Part shown: in pieces, positions 1-6,291 of the stretch
Layout of the letters: every line of letters starts with the position of its first letter
Position numbering within the stretch: position 1 is the stretch's first letter
Source: a virus
IMG/VR virus record: IMGVR_UViG_3300010160_000062
Coordinates: 1-51,675 of that record
Strand: one strand, 5' to 3'
Length of the DNA stretch: 51,675 nt
The notes under the pieces: generated by a model
What the model saw: only the letters and a program-made list of their open reading frames with translations
What the model was told of the DNA's origin: nothing
The model's database searches: none
Translations under genes and position numbers: made by a program

Positions 1-189
1 GCCACAGATAGCGAAAATGTGGGCGTGTATATTCAAGCCATCCACGGTTGCTGTGAGAATCGTGGCATTATGGCACACTCTAGTCTAACACAGACCACTG
101 TGCTCAAAGGTGCGTTTACAACTGACGCAGGAACAAAGAAAGAATTCTTTGATAATATCAAACTACAACAGGACTTTGCCCCAAGATGA
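1..189 (+). CDS. folE: GTP cyclohydrolase I, C-terminal fragment (cut by window edge)
   Basis: The frame is open from base 1 to TGA at 187-189 and gives 62 residues with no start in the window. The order of conserved blocks matches the C-terminus of bacterial FolE: a NVGVYIQAIHGCC block, then ENRGI, then TQTTVLKGAF, then a KKEFFDNI tail. In E. coli FolE the corresponding stretch is NVAVSIDAVHYC..RGI..TTTTSLGGLF..NTRHEFL. The Cys in the HGCC block lies at the position of a zinc ligand of the family. FolE converts GTP to dihydroneopterin triphosphate, the first step toward both folate and 7-deazaguanines. With queE three genes downstream in the same operon, the 7-deazaguanine (preQ0) route is the likelier role. 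The stop overlaps the next start as ATGA. Identification rests on the C-terminal third only. Confidence 0.8.
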   Translation, partial: ATDSENVGVYIQAIHGCCENRGIMAHSSLTQTTVLKGAFTTDAGTKKEFFDNIKLQQDFAPR

Positions 190-401
190 CCACAGCTAAA
201 GACTTAACAGATCAACTAATTAACCGTGCTAAAAATTTACAAGAGTTTATTGTAGAAAGAGATTTTGATTGTATTCCAGCAGGTGTAGTTAAATTTAATA
301 TCCAGCACACAGTTGGACATCCAGCTAGAATTTTTGTGCCTGCTCTTACACAACAAGAAGCAGAAACTATGGTAGATGAATGGTTTGAGGAAGAAGTATG
401 A
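186..401 (+). CDS. hypothetical protein, 71 aa
   Basis: Small protein of unknown function. The start ATG overlaps the folE stop (ATGA), so it is probably translationally coupled. The N-terminal 25 residues look helical and amphipathic (KDLTDQLINRAKNLQEFI). A middle segment has beta-strand character (VVKFNIQHTV), and the C-terminus is strongly acidic (DEWFEEEV). No cysteines, signal peptide or membrane segment are visible. It overlaps the next gene by 4 nt. Codon use and spacing look like its neighbours, so it is probably a real operon gene, but I recognise no family. Confidence 0.7.
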   Translation: MTTAKDLTDQLINRAKNLQEFIVERDFDCIPAGVVKFNIQHTVGHPARIFVPALTQQEAETMVDEWFEEEV

Positions 402-709
402 AGTGGTTTAAACGAATGATAATCAATTGGGTGCGTGAAGATTGGGAAAAAGCTAGCCAGCCTCAGCAGGACGATTGTTACCCAAGTACTAAGATGAGCC
501 GTGGCAACAGTATTAGTGGTCGTGCTTCTATTGATAGCGAACCTATGCTTCAGTTTAAAGTATACAGTGCAGTAGGTGGTAAAATTGTAGAGTTTAGTCG
601 GTATGATCGTAAAAATGACAGACACGATCATCAAGTTTATATTGTTGGCAAAGATGAAGACTTTGGCGAAAAGATTGCTAAAATTTCAACACTAGAGGTT
701 TTACGATGA
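398..709 (+). CDS. hypothetical protein, 103 aa
   Basis: Unknown small protein, coupled to both neighbours by ATGA overlaps. It begins with a basic, Trp-rich segment (MKWFKRMIINWVREDWEKA) that could be an amphipathic helix. After about residue 48 follows a stretch with alternating hydrophobic residues that looks like a small beta domain (LQFKVYSAVGGKIVEFSRYD, then HQVYIVGKDEDF). The C-terminus (GEKIAKISTLEVLR) looks helical. I recognise a general similarity to uncharacterised small proteins of marine T4-like phages but cannot confirm it here. No catalytic motif is visible. Confidence 0.7.
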   Translation: MKWFKRMIINWVREDWEKASQPQQDDCYPSTKMSRGNSISGRASIDSEPMLQFKVYSAVGGKIVEFSRYDRKNDRHDHQVYIVGKDEDFGEKIAKISTLEVLR

Positions 710-1095
710 ATGCACAATTACCAGCAGAAGGCATTTTAAAACACAACGATTGGGGCGACTCAAAAGTTTATCGTGTCACATGTGAATGCGGTAGTAGTGA
801 ATGCGATCATAATGTATGGGTAGAAGCAGACGACACCGGCGTTGAAGTAACTATCTATACCACAAGCAGAACTAATTTTTGGACTCAAACACGATGGTAT
901 CATATTTGGACTTTGCTTACCAAAGGTTACATTGATACACAATCGACTATTTGTTTGAAACGACAAGGTGCGCTTAACTATGCAGAAACTTTAAAAAGTG
1001 CAATAGAAGATGTTGAAGCTTTTCGTAAAGATAGACAAGGCAAGGAAGAACGTGCTACAATAACAAAAATAGCAAATGAACAGGATTGCGTATGA
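706..1095 (+). CDS. hypothetical protein with Cys/His cluster, 129 aa
   Basis: Unknown protein. Residues 25-36 carry a compact C-x-C-x4-C-x-H arrangement (the segment reads CECGSSECDHNVW), which could bind one zinc ion or just stabilise a turn. The middle is Trp- and Tyr-rich with an apparent helix (WYHIWTLLTKGYI), and the C-terminal 40 residues are a charged helix (YAETLKSAIEDVEAFRKDRQ). It overlaps its upstream and downstream neighbours by 4 nt each (ATGA at 1092-1095), so it belongs to the folE-queE operon. Nothing in it indicates a step of that pathway. Confidence 0.7.
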   Translation: MNAQLPAEGILKHNDWGDSKVYRVTCECGSSECDHNVWVEADDTGVEVTIYTTSRTNFWTQTRWYHIWTLLTKGYIDTQSTICLKRQGALNYAETLKSAIEDVEAFRKDRQGKEERATITKIANEQDCV

Positions 1096-1955
1096 GTAAG
1101 ATCAAGATAGCAGAATTATTTTATAGTATACAAGGCGAAGGACGTTACATGGGTGTACCGTCTATTTTCTTACGTACATTTGGCTGTAACTTCAAGTGTT
1201 CTGGGTTTGGTATGCCACGTGGTGAATCTAGTCACGAAGCAACAGACATTGCGGCCACACATACAATGATTACGCCGTTTGCAAAGTATGAAGACTTGCC
1301 ATTAGTTAGTACAGGCTGTGACAGCTATGCCAGTTGGCATCCAGACTTTAAAGATTTGTCGCCAATGCTAACAAGCGAAGCAATTGCAGATCGCATTTGT
1401 GAAATTCTTCCGCAGGATCACTGGAAGGATGAACACTTGGTTATTACAGGAGGTGAGCCCTTGTTAGGTTGGCAACGTGCTTATCCGGAGTTGTTGGATC
1501 ATCCTAAAATGGCCGGCCTAAAAGAAATTACATTTGAAACAAACGGTACTCAAAAACTAACAGAAGAGTTTAAAGAATATCTAGTAAAATGGCAAATGCC
1601 CAATATGGAGTTTGCCAGAGAAGTTACATTTAGTGTAAGTGCTAAACTACCGTGTAGCGGTGAAAAGTGGGAAGAAGCTATTCTTCCAGAAGTAGTTTGT
1701 GAATACGAAGATTTTGGCACAGCGTATTTAAAATTTGTTGTTGCTACTGAGCAAGACTTTGCAGATGCAGAATGTGCTATTGCCGCATATCGTAAAGCAG
1801 GATTTAAAGGACACGTTTATCTTATGCCAGTAGGCGGTGTAGAAAGTGTTTATGCATTAAACAATCGTGCAGTAGCTATTATGGCAATGAACGCAGGCTT
1901 ACGTTATAGTGATCGCTTACAAGTGCCGTTATTTAAAAATGAGTGGGGAACTTGA
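1092..1955 (+). CDS. queE: 7-carboxy-7-deazaguanine synthase-like radical SAM protein (QueE), variant with interrupted Cys motif
   Basis: QueE converts 6-carboxytetrahydropterin to 7-carboxy-7-deazaguanine, the ring-forming radical-SAM step of the preQ0 pathway. The N-terminus AELFYSIQGEGRYMGVPSIF is the QueE signature. GCNFKC supplies Cys32 and Cys36 of the iron-sulfur motif. The third cysteine, normally two residues later in CxxCDS/T, appears to be Cys76 in TGCDSYASW, after a 39-residue insertion. ITGGEPL (118-124) is the SAM-binding GGEP motif. I chose ATG at 1092 (287 aa), which overlaps the previous stop as ATGA, over an in-frame TTG two codons upstream. The length is somewhat above that of short bacterial QueE, as the insertion explains. 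With folE upstream it suggests that the phage makes a 7-deazaguanine base, for its own DNA or for tRNA queuosine. No transferase (DpdA/TGT) lies in this window. Confidence 0.87.
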   Translation: MSKIKIAELFYSIQGEGRYMGVPSIFLRTFGCNFKCSGFGMPRGESSHEATDIAATHTMITPFAKYEDLPLVSTGCDSYASWHPDFKDLSPMLTSEAIADRICEILPQDHWKDEHLVITGGEPLLGWQRAYPELLDHPKMAGLKEITFETNGTQKLTEEFKEYLVKWQMPNMEFAREVTFSVSAKLPCSGEKWEEAILPEVVCEYEDFGTAYLKFVVATEQDFADAECAIAAYRKAGFKGHVYLMPVGGVESVYALNNRAVAIMAMNAGLRYSDRLQVPLFKNEWGT

Positions 1956-2362
1956 TGAAACATATCATTAGAAAGATGTTTGGTATTGATAAGATACTTG
2001 CAGAAAAAGAACAAGCTCAATTAGAAACAACCAAAGCCAAAGCAGAAGAAGCACAAGCTAAATCAACTCCAAAAGAACGTGCAACTGCCAAAGGTGAACC
2101 CTGGGTTGCTGTATTGGATACTAAAGTGAACAAAGACAACATTCGACACGGTTTCTTTGAGCTTGACTGGAATAACGAATTTGTTGTACAATTAAAGCAA
2201 GCCGGTTACGGCTTTGACGGAGACCCAGACGAAGAGATTGTGGATCGGTGGTTTAGAGACTTAGCAAGAAACATGCTAACTGACGAAGGACTTGACCCAA
2301 CTCGTAGTGCTGGTTTTGTTAATGTAAACAAGTTAGGAAACGGCAAAGCCGAAATTGAATGA
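1955..2362 (+). CDS. hypothetical protein, 135 aa
   Basis: Unknown. The ATG at 1955 shares one base with the queE stop (TGATG) and is preferred over a GTG four codons upstream. Residues 1-45 form a basic, Ala/Glu/Lys-rich segment likely to be a long helix or coiled coil (KAKAEEAQAK). From about residue 48 follows a compact conserved-looking domain with PWVAVLDTKVNKDNIRHGFF, then ELDWNNEFV, then GDPDEEIVDRWFRDLARNM. It has the acidic, Trp-containing character typical of small T4-like accessory proteins. It overlaps the exonuclease gene by 4 nt, which suggests co-translation but does not reveal function. Confidence 0.72.
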   Translation: MKHIIRKMFGIDKILAEKEQAQLETTKAKAEEAQAKSTPKERATAKGEPWVAVLDTKVNKDNIRHGFFELDWNNEFVVQLKQAGYGFDGDPDEEIVDRWFRDLARNMLTDEGLDPTRSAGFVNVNKLGNGKAEIE

Positions 2363-3345
2363 CACATATTATAGTTGATACTGCTAACACATTTTTTCGT
2401 GCTAGACACGTGGTGCAAGGTAGTGCTGATATTAAACTCGGCATGGCGTTTCACATTACCCTTAACAGTATTAAAAAAGCATGGCAAGATTTTGGTGGCA
2501 CTCACGTAGTGTTCTGCCTCGAAGGTCGTTCGTGGCGTAAGGATTTTTACGAGCCTTATAAACGTAATCGACAACAAACTCGTGCGGCTATGACCCAAAA
2601 AGAACAAGATGAAGATAAATTGTTCTGGGAAGCATTTGATGAGTTCAAAACATTCATTACAGAAAAGACCAATGCTACTGTAATGCAACATCCTAATTTA
2701 GAAGCTGACGATTTGATTGCAGGTTGGATACAGAGTCATCCAGATGCAAAGCACGTTATCATTAGCACAGACGGTGACTTTGCACAATTAGTAAGTCCCA
2801 CTGTTAGTCAATATAACGGTGTAGGTGATTTACATATCACACACGAAGGCATCTTTGATGCCAAAGGCAAACCCGTTAAAGACAAAAAGACAGGCGAAGC
2901 AAAGCCAGCACAAGATCCAGAATGGATGCTGTTCGAAAAATGTATGCGTGGTGATACCAGTGATAATGTCTTCTCGGCATATCCAGGTGTGCGTACTAAA
3001 GGTTCTAAAAACAAAGTTGGTCTGCTTGAAGCGTTCGAAGATCGTAAAAGCCGCGGATTTTCTTGGAACAATCTCATGCTTCAGAGATGGGTTGACCACA
3101 ATGGAACCGAACATCGTGTGCTAGAAGATTATCAACGTAATGTACAATTATGCGACTTAACAGCACAACCAGAAGAAATTAAAGTTAAAATTAAAGAAAC
3201 AATACAAGCTAATGCAGTACCTAAAAGTGTAGATCAAGTAGGTATCCGTATGCTTAAATTCTGCAATGCATGGGACATGAAAAAGATTGCAGACAATATA
3301 CAATCGTATGCTGAACCGTTCCAAGCCAAATACAAGGAAAACTAA
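2359..3345 (+). CDS. rnh: FEN-family 5'-3' exonuclease / RNase H (T4 Rnh-type)
   Basis: A structure-specific 5' nuclease that would remove RNA primers and flaps during phage lagging-strand synthesis. The PIN-like fold is marked by HIIVDTANTFFRAR at the N-terminus (Asp7 metal ligand). The second acidic cluster is LEADDLIAGW (114-123), the third STDGDFAQL (136-144), and MRGDTSDNV (196-204) begins the helix-hairpin-helix region that binds DNA. At 328 aa it is close to T4 RNase H (305 aa). All expected acidic metal-binding clusters appear present, so it is probably active. It starts inside the previous gene (ATGA). Its place in an early operon with folE, queE and thyX fits a replication and nucleotide supply function. 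The distinction between RNase H and general 5'-3' exonuclease cannot be made by eye. Confidence 0.9.
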   Translation: MTHIIVDTANTFFRARHVVQGSADIKLGMAFHITLNSIKKAWQDFGGTHVVFCLEGRSWRKDFYEPYKRNRQQTRAAMTQKEQDEDKLFWEAFDEFKTFITEKTNATVMQHPNLEADDLIAGWIQSHPDAKHVIISTDGDFAQLVSPTVSQYNGVGDLHITHEGIFDAKGKPVKDKKTGEAKPAQDPEWMLFEKCMRGDTSDNVFSAYPGVRTKGSKNKVGLLEAFEDRKSRGFSWNNLMLQRWVDHNGTEHRVLEDYQRNVQLCDLTAQPEEIKVKIKETIQANAVPKSVDQVGIRMLKFCNAWDMKKIADNIQSYAEPFQAKYKEN

Positions 3346-3346
3346 C

Positions 3347-3520
3347 ATGAAATGCCTAACTTGTAATGAAGAAGTTAAAATTAATTGCGATTGGCAACAA
3401 GGTCGATGCCCGCATAGTCCGCCAATGCTAACAGCATATCATTTTAGATATCTTAATTTGTGGCAGTCAATTAAAAATTTCTTTACAAAAGATGACTGTA
3501 ACTGCGGACACAAACATTAA
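3347..3520 (+). CDS. small Cys-rich protein, possible zinc ribbon, 57 aa
   Basis: It begins one base after the exonuclease stop; a longer in-frame reading from 3287 would lie inside that gene and is unlikely. The sequence opens with MKCLTCNEEVKINC, continues to GRCPHSPP and ends with DDCNCGHKH. Cysteines therefore occur as C-x2-C, two singles, and C-x-C plus His, enough for one or two zinc sites. The middle is aromatic (AYHFRYLNLWQSIKNFF). The function is unknown; such mini-proteins in T4-like genomes often bind host or phage polymerases, but nothing here shows that. The stop overlaps the next start (TAATG). Confidence 0.68.
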   Translation: MKCLTCNEEVKINCDWQQGRCPHSPPMLTAYHFRYLNLWQSIKNFFTKDDCNCGHKH

Positions 3521-4062
3521 TGACTATTTGTTCCTACAAGGAAACATGTCCTAATAAGACAAATAACTGTGAGACAATAACTATGACAGAAATATATGCA
3601 AAACCAATTGTAGATGGAAAATTTTGGATTGTTGAAAAAGACGGAACTAAAATTGCTACTCTACATAAAAAAGAAAACAATAAATTTGTTTTAAGTAGCA
3701 CAGCCGGCGAAGTAATGTTCAATAAAAAAGACGAACTTACTAAGCAGTTTGGTAAAGATTTTTTCTTAACAAGTAAAAAAATTAAAGTTACTGGATTAGA
3801 CGAAAACGAATGTCATGGATTTAGTACCAGTGTTAAGCCATACAATGCCATGTATGATGTAAGACGTAAATTACCATTGTTTACCAAAAGCAATGCTAGT
3901 AAAAGTTTATATTGTGCAGGGTATTACGTGATTAAATTTAACAAAGGATGGGTCAAAAGTTTCTGTCCAAAAGTAATTACATTAGAACGTAATCCTTACA
4001 AAGGTCCGTTTAAAACTGAATTTGAAATGAAACAGGTACTTGCCAATGCAAAATCCGATTAA
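3520..4062 (+). CDS. hypothetical protein, 180 aa
   Basis: Unknown protein with a predicted alpha/beta character. The ATG at 3520 overlaps the upstream stop (TAATG). A second in-frame ATG at 3583 begins MTEIYAKPIVDGKFWIVEKD, which reads like a natural N-terminus. If that is the true start, the Cys-rich leader (C at residues 4, 10 and 17) is not translated. The body has a WIVEKDGTKIATL hairpin, a HGFSTSVKPYNAMYDVR segment and a C-terminal YYVIKFNKGWVKSFCP segment, all beta-like and basic. No catalytic motif is visible. I recognise the general pattern from marine T4-like phages, without known function. Confidence 0.75.
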   Translation: MTICSYKETCPNKTNNCETITMTEIYAKPIVDGKFWIVEKDGTKIATLHKKENNKFVLSSTAGEVMFNKKDELTKQFGKDFFLTSKKIKVTGLDENECHGFSTSVKPYNAMYDVRRKLPLFTKSNASKSLYCAGYYVIKFNKGWVKSFCPKVITLERNPYKGPFKTEFEMKQVLANAKSD

Positions 4063-4291
4063 TCTAACTCCAGTTACACAGTTTGTTCATTTGGTAAAAG
4101 CGGCTGAGTTAAGCCAAAGTAAAGAAGTTAAAATGACTATCCAACAAGCAAGGTTACTCAATCTTGCCCTTACGGAACTATTAGATAAAATAAACCAGGA
4201 TTACGAGTCAATGTATAACACTTTAAAGCGGAGTGTGGACTCCGAACCCGTAAGTGTAAGCATGGATGGTGGTGGTTTTTCAAACAAATAA
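4046..4291 (+). CDS. hypothetical protein, 81 aa
   Basis: Unknown small protein that starts 17 nt inside the preceding gene. ATG at 4046 is preferred over a TTG two codons upstream. The core is a helical segment (TQFVHLVKAAELSQS, then IQQARLLNLALTELLDKIN) followed by an acidic tail ending in DGGGFSNK. The amphipathic spacing of leucines suggests a helical bundle or oligomer. The pattern VTQFVHLVKAAELSQ with QQARLLNLAL looks familiar from uncharacterised T4-like phage proteins. It is the last gene of the first operon segment; a 37-bp gap with a hairpin follows. Confidence 0.75.
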   Translation: MQNPINLTPVTQFVHLVKAAELSQSKEVKMTIQQARLLNLALTELLDKINQDYESMYNTLKRSVDSEPVSVSMDGGGFSNK

Positions 4292-4293
4292 TA

Positions 4294-4301
4294 GATAAAT
4301 A
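4294..4301 (+). promoter_or_regulatory. candidate late promoter element GATAAATA
   Basis: GATAAATA lies in the short gap before the gene at 4329, with its TAAATA core 27 nt upstream of the start codon. This resembles the TAAATA elements in front of the minus-strand structural genes but is the only plus-strand example of that geometry. It may be chance in an AT-rich gap. Confidence 0.3.
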
Positions 4302-4302
4302 T

Positions 4303-4327
4303 ATGCGTACATTACTTGGATACGCAT
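4303..4327 (+). promoter_or_regulatory. inverted repeat directly before a start codon
   Basis: ATGCGTA (4303-4309) and TACGCAT (4321-4327) form a perfect 7-bp inverted repeat with an 11-nt loop. The right arm ends one base before the ATG at 4329. In mRNA this hairpin would sit where a ribosome binding site is expected, and no Shine-Dalgarno sequence is visible otherwise. It could limit translation of the downstream gene, act as an operator, or mark an RNA-processing site. There is no T-run after it, so it is not an intrinsic terminator. Confidence 0.5.
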
Positions 4328-4328
4328 T

Positions 4329-4613
4329 ATGTCAAGACCTAAGCCAAAAATACTGTTAGAAACAACTAACAAAAAAACTTATAAATCTGAACAGATTTTA
4401 GAAGCTGAAGCCATCTGGGCTGTGTTTTATAAAAACGAACCGTTCAATTTAAAAAGTTTTAATAGCCTAACAAGTTACCCAGGACCCAAGTATAAGAAAG
4501 TTTCTTTTAGCAATCCTGGACATGCACACAATCTAGCCAAAAAATTAAATCTAACATTTGGAACAAAAGACTTTCAAGTTGTTAAATTGACTCAAGGCAC
4601 CATAGTGGTATGA
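4329..4613 (+). CDS. hypothetical protein, 94 aa
   Basis: Unknown basic protein. Notable segments are [11 protein letters not shown] at the N-terminus, a helix with [16 protein letters not shown], the motif [20 protein letters not shown] (residues about 49-68) and a C-terminal [14 protein letters not shown] strand. The [15 protein letters not shown] block looks conserved-type, and I recall similar uncharacterised proteins in marine T4-like phages. It is preceded by a hairpin and a possible late promoter element, so its expression may differ from the upstream genes. It overlaps the next gene by 4 nt. Confidence 0.75.
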   Translation: MSRPKPKILLETTNKKTYKSEQILEAEAIWAVFYKNEPFNLKSFNSLTSYPGPKYKKVSFSNPGHAHNLAKKLNLTFGTKDFQVVKLTQGTIVV

Positions 4614-5020
4614 TCCATCGCAACGCCCTAACTAAGATTTTTCTACAGCAATGGGGTAAAAGCACAGACGATGCCAATTTTAAATTGTTCAATCGAACAT
4701 GGTGGCAAAGTAATAGGATTGGGAAAGATACATCTTTTAGATTAACCGATGCTGGTTACGAGTTCTTAATTAAAGAATTGGATTTGAGAGAATACGAAAT
4801 TCCATTTACCGAACCAATTGAACTAAGTCCACAAACCATTGTATTTTTAGAGCGTTACATAGACTGCCCGTATTATCTTACCAATATGTCAATCACTGTA
4901 TTTTCTGAAAGGAAAAGTTTTGAGCTAATGTTGTTTTCGGACGACATTAGAAAATTTGGTTTGGTAAAGGCCATGAACGAACGCCAAAAAGAATTAGAAC
5001 TTTTGGAGAAAAAGACTTAG
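4610..5020 (+). CDS. hypothetical protein, 136 aa
   Basis: Unknown protein, translationally coupled to the previous gene (ATGA). Residues 1-60 contain aromatic segments ([13 protein letters not shown], then [17 protein letters not shown]) that resemble a small winged-helix-like layout, but this is only an impression. A later segment (RYIDCPYYL, then [19 protein letters not shown]) ends in a charged helix ([14 protein letters not shown]). It is the last gene before a strong promoter at 5038. A short T-run (5022-5028) follows the stop without a convincing GC stem. Confidence 0.72.
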   Translation: MIHRNALTKIFLQQWGKSTDDANFKLFNRTWWQSNRIGKDTSFRLTDAGYEFLIKELDLREYEIPFTEPIELSPQTIVFLERYIDCPYYLTNMSITVFSERKSFELMLFSDDIRKFGLVKAMNERQKELELLEKKT

Positions 5021-5037
5021 GTTTTTTTAAAATCTCG

Positions 5038-5066
5038 TTGACACAATGGCCTTTCCTGTGTATAAT
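5038..5066 (+). promoter_or_regulatory. perfect sigma70-type promoter for the moxR-like gene
   Basis: TTGACA (5038-5043) is followed after exactly 17 bp by TATAAT (5061-5066), an exact match to the vegetative -35/-10 consensus. Transcription would begin near 5073 and leave a leader of about 40 nt to the ATG at 5115. A TAGGA ribosome site lies at 5105-5109. Recognition would be by the host housekeeping holoenzyme, so this gene can be expressed before any phage sigma factor. Confidence 0.88.
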
Positions 5067-5114
5067 ACATACATAGACAGTTAATTTCAACCCGCAACTT
5101 AAGATAGGAAATAT

Positions 5115-6218
5115 ATGAGCGAGATTAATAGCCGCACAGTCGGCCCAAAAGGTGCAAAAAAGTCCCTGCGTAAGGCTTTTAAAAACAAACGTCCAATTTT
5201 CCTATGGGGTCCTCCCGGAATTGGCAAGTCCGATATTATCAAGCAACTGGGTGAAGAACTTGAAGCCCATGTAATCGATGTGCGTTTGTCATTGTGGGAA
5301 CCTACTGACATTAAAGGTATCCCATATTTTGACTCTAATACAAGCAAAATGGTTTGGGCTCCTCCTAGCGAATTGCCAGATGCAGAAATGGCAAGTAAGC
5401 ACAAGACTATTATTTTGTTCATGGACGAAATGAACAGTGCCGCACCTAGCGTACAGGCCGCGGCCTATCAGCTAATTTTGAATCGCCGTGTTGGTACTTA
5501 CTCGTTGCCAGACAATGTTGTTATGGTAGCGGCAGGTAATCGTGAAACTGACAAAGGTGTTACATTCCGTATGCCTGCTCCGTTGGCTAACCGATTTGTT
5601 CACTTGGAAATGACTGTTGAGTGGGAAGACTATTTTGAGTGGGCTACTGAGAACAAAGTACACAAGGACGTAGTTGGTTTCTTGTCTTTCTCTAAGAAAG
5701 ACTTGTACGACTTTGATCCAAAATCTAGTTCACGTGCATTTGCTACACCACGTAGCTGGTCTTTTGTTTCCGAGTTGTTGCACGATGACGACACCGATGC
5801 AGATACATTGACTGATTTGGTATCCGGTTCAGTTGGTGAAGGTCTTGCTGTTAAGTTTATGGCTCACCGTAAACACTCTAGCAAAATGCCTAACCCTACA
5901 GACATTTTGAACGGTACTGTTAAGAAAATGGACTCAAAAGAGATTTCAGCAATGTACTCTTTAACTGTGTCCCTGTGCTACGAACTTAAAGATGCTTGCG
6001 ACAAGAAAGCCAAAGATTGGAACAAACAAGTTAATAACTTCTTCCAATTTATCATGGATAATTTCGAAACAGAGTTGGTTATTATGGGCACAAAGATTGC
6101 ATTGAGTACTTACAAATTGCCGTTGGATCCCGACGAGATTACCTGTTTTGATGCGTTTCACGCTAAGTTTGGCAAGTACATTGCGGCGGCTACTGAAAAA
6201 GAAGATCGTCGCAAGTAA
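5115..6218 (+). CDS. MoxR-type AAA+ ATPase
   Basis: An ATP-driven remodelling protein. Walker A is GPPGIGKS (32-39), Walker B is IILFMDE (99-105), sensor 1 is AAGN (139-142), and an arginine that could serve as finger lies in PLANRF (156-161). The C-terminal part (about 170-367) is helical and matches no specialised domain I know. MoxR ATPases usually act with a VWA-domain partner as chaperone-like pairs that insert cofactors or remodel protein complexes. The next gene encodes exactly such a partner with both VWA and metallopeptidase motifs. The gene has its own perfect host-type promoter and a clear ribosome site, so early or constant expression is likely. The substrate is unknown; replication, capsid maturation or a host complex are all possible. 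Confidence 0.88.
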   Translation: MSEINSRTVGPKGAKKSLRKAFKNKRPIFLWGPPGIGKSDIIKQLGEELEAHVIDVRLSLWEPTDIKGIPYFDSNTSKMVWAPPSELPDAEMASKHKTIILFMDEMNSAAPSVQAAAYQLILNRRVGTYSLPDNVVMVAAGNRETDKGVTFRMPAPLANRFVHLEMTVEWEDYFEWATENKVHKDVVGFLSFSKKDLYDFDPKSSSRAFATPRSWSFVSELLHDDDTDADTLTDLVSGSVGEGLAVKFMAHRKHSSKMPNPTDILNGTVKKMDSKEISAMYSLTVSLCYELKDACDKKAKDWNKQVNNFFQFIMDNFETELVIMGTKIALSTYKLPLDPDEITCFDAFHAKFGKYIAAATEKEDRRK

Positions 6219-6234
6219 TTCGGTTTAAGGGCAT

Positions 6235-6263
6235 TTGACACCTCCTTCGGGAGGTGTTATACT
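6235..6263 (+). promoter_or_regulatory. sigma70-type promoter for the VWA/metallopeptidase gene
   Basis: TTGACA (6235-6240) and TATACT (6258-6263) are separated by exactly 17 bp. The predicted start is near 6270, with AAGGAG about 20 nt downstream as ribosome site for ATG 6292. The whole spacer is one arm, loop and second arm of an inverted repeat. The promoter therefore combines near-consensus elements with an unusual structure. Confidence 0.85.
6238..6257 (+). promoter_or_regulatory. 8-bp hairpin with TTCG loop inside the promoter spacer
   Basis: ACACCTCC (6238-6245), loop TTCG (6246-6249), GGAGGTGT (6250-6257): a perfect 8-bp stem closed as C(UUCG)G, one of the most stable RNA tetraloops. 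It starts 20 nt after the ATPase stop codon and ends at the base before the -10 element of the next promoter. There is no T-run, so it is not a standard intrinsic terminator. It could stabilise the 3' end of the upstream transcript or be a DNA operator. Confidence 0.8.
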
Positions 6264-6291
6264 ATATACATAGTAACAGTTAAGGAGCATT

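Noticed and set aside
212-634. Open frame of 140 codons on the minus strand opposite two small genes
   Set aside because: It is antisense to a coherent operon with ATGA couplings, has no ribosome site, and its composition (many His, Thr and Cys) is that of a shadow frame.
5009-5030. A-run and T-run after the gene ending at 5020 as an intrinsic terminator
   Set aside because: The stem would consist only of A-T pairs, too weak for intrinsic termination; a promoter follows immediately.
6238-6265. TTCG hairpin as an intrinsic terminator
   Set aside because: The stem is excellent, but the following bases (TATACTATATAC) contain no T-run. It is reported as a structural element instead.
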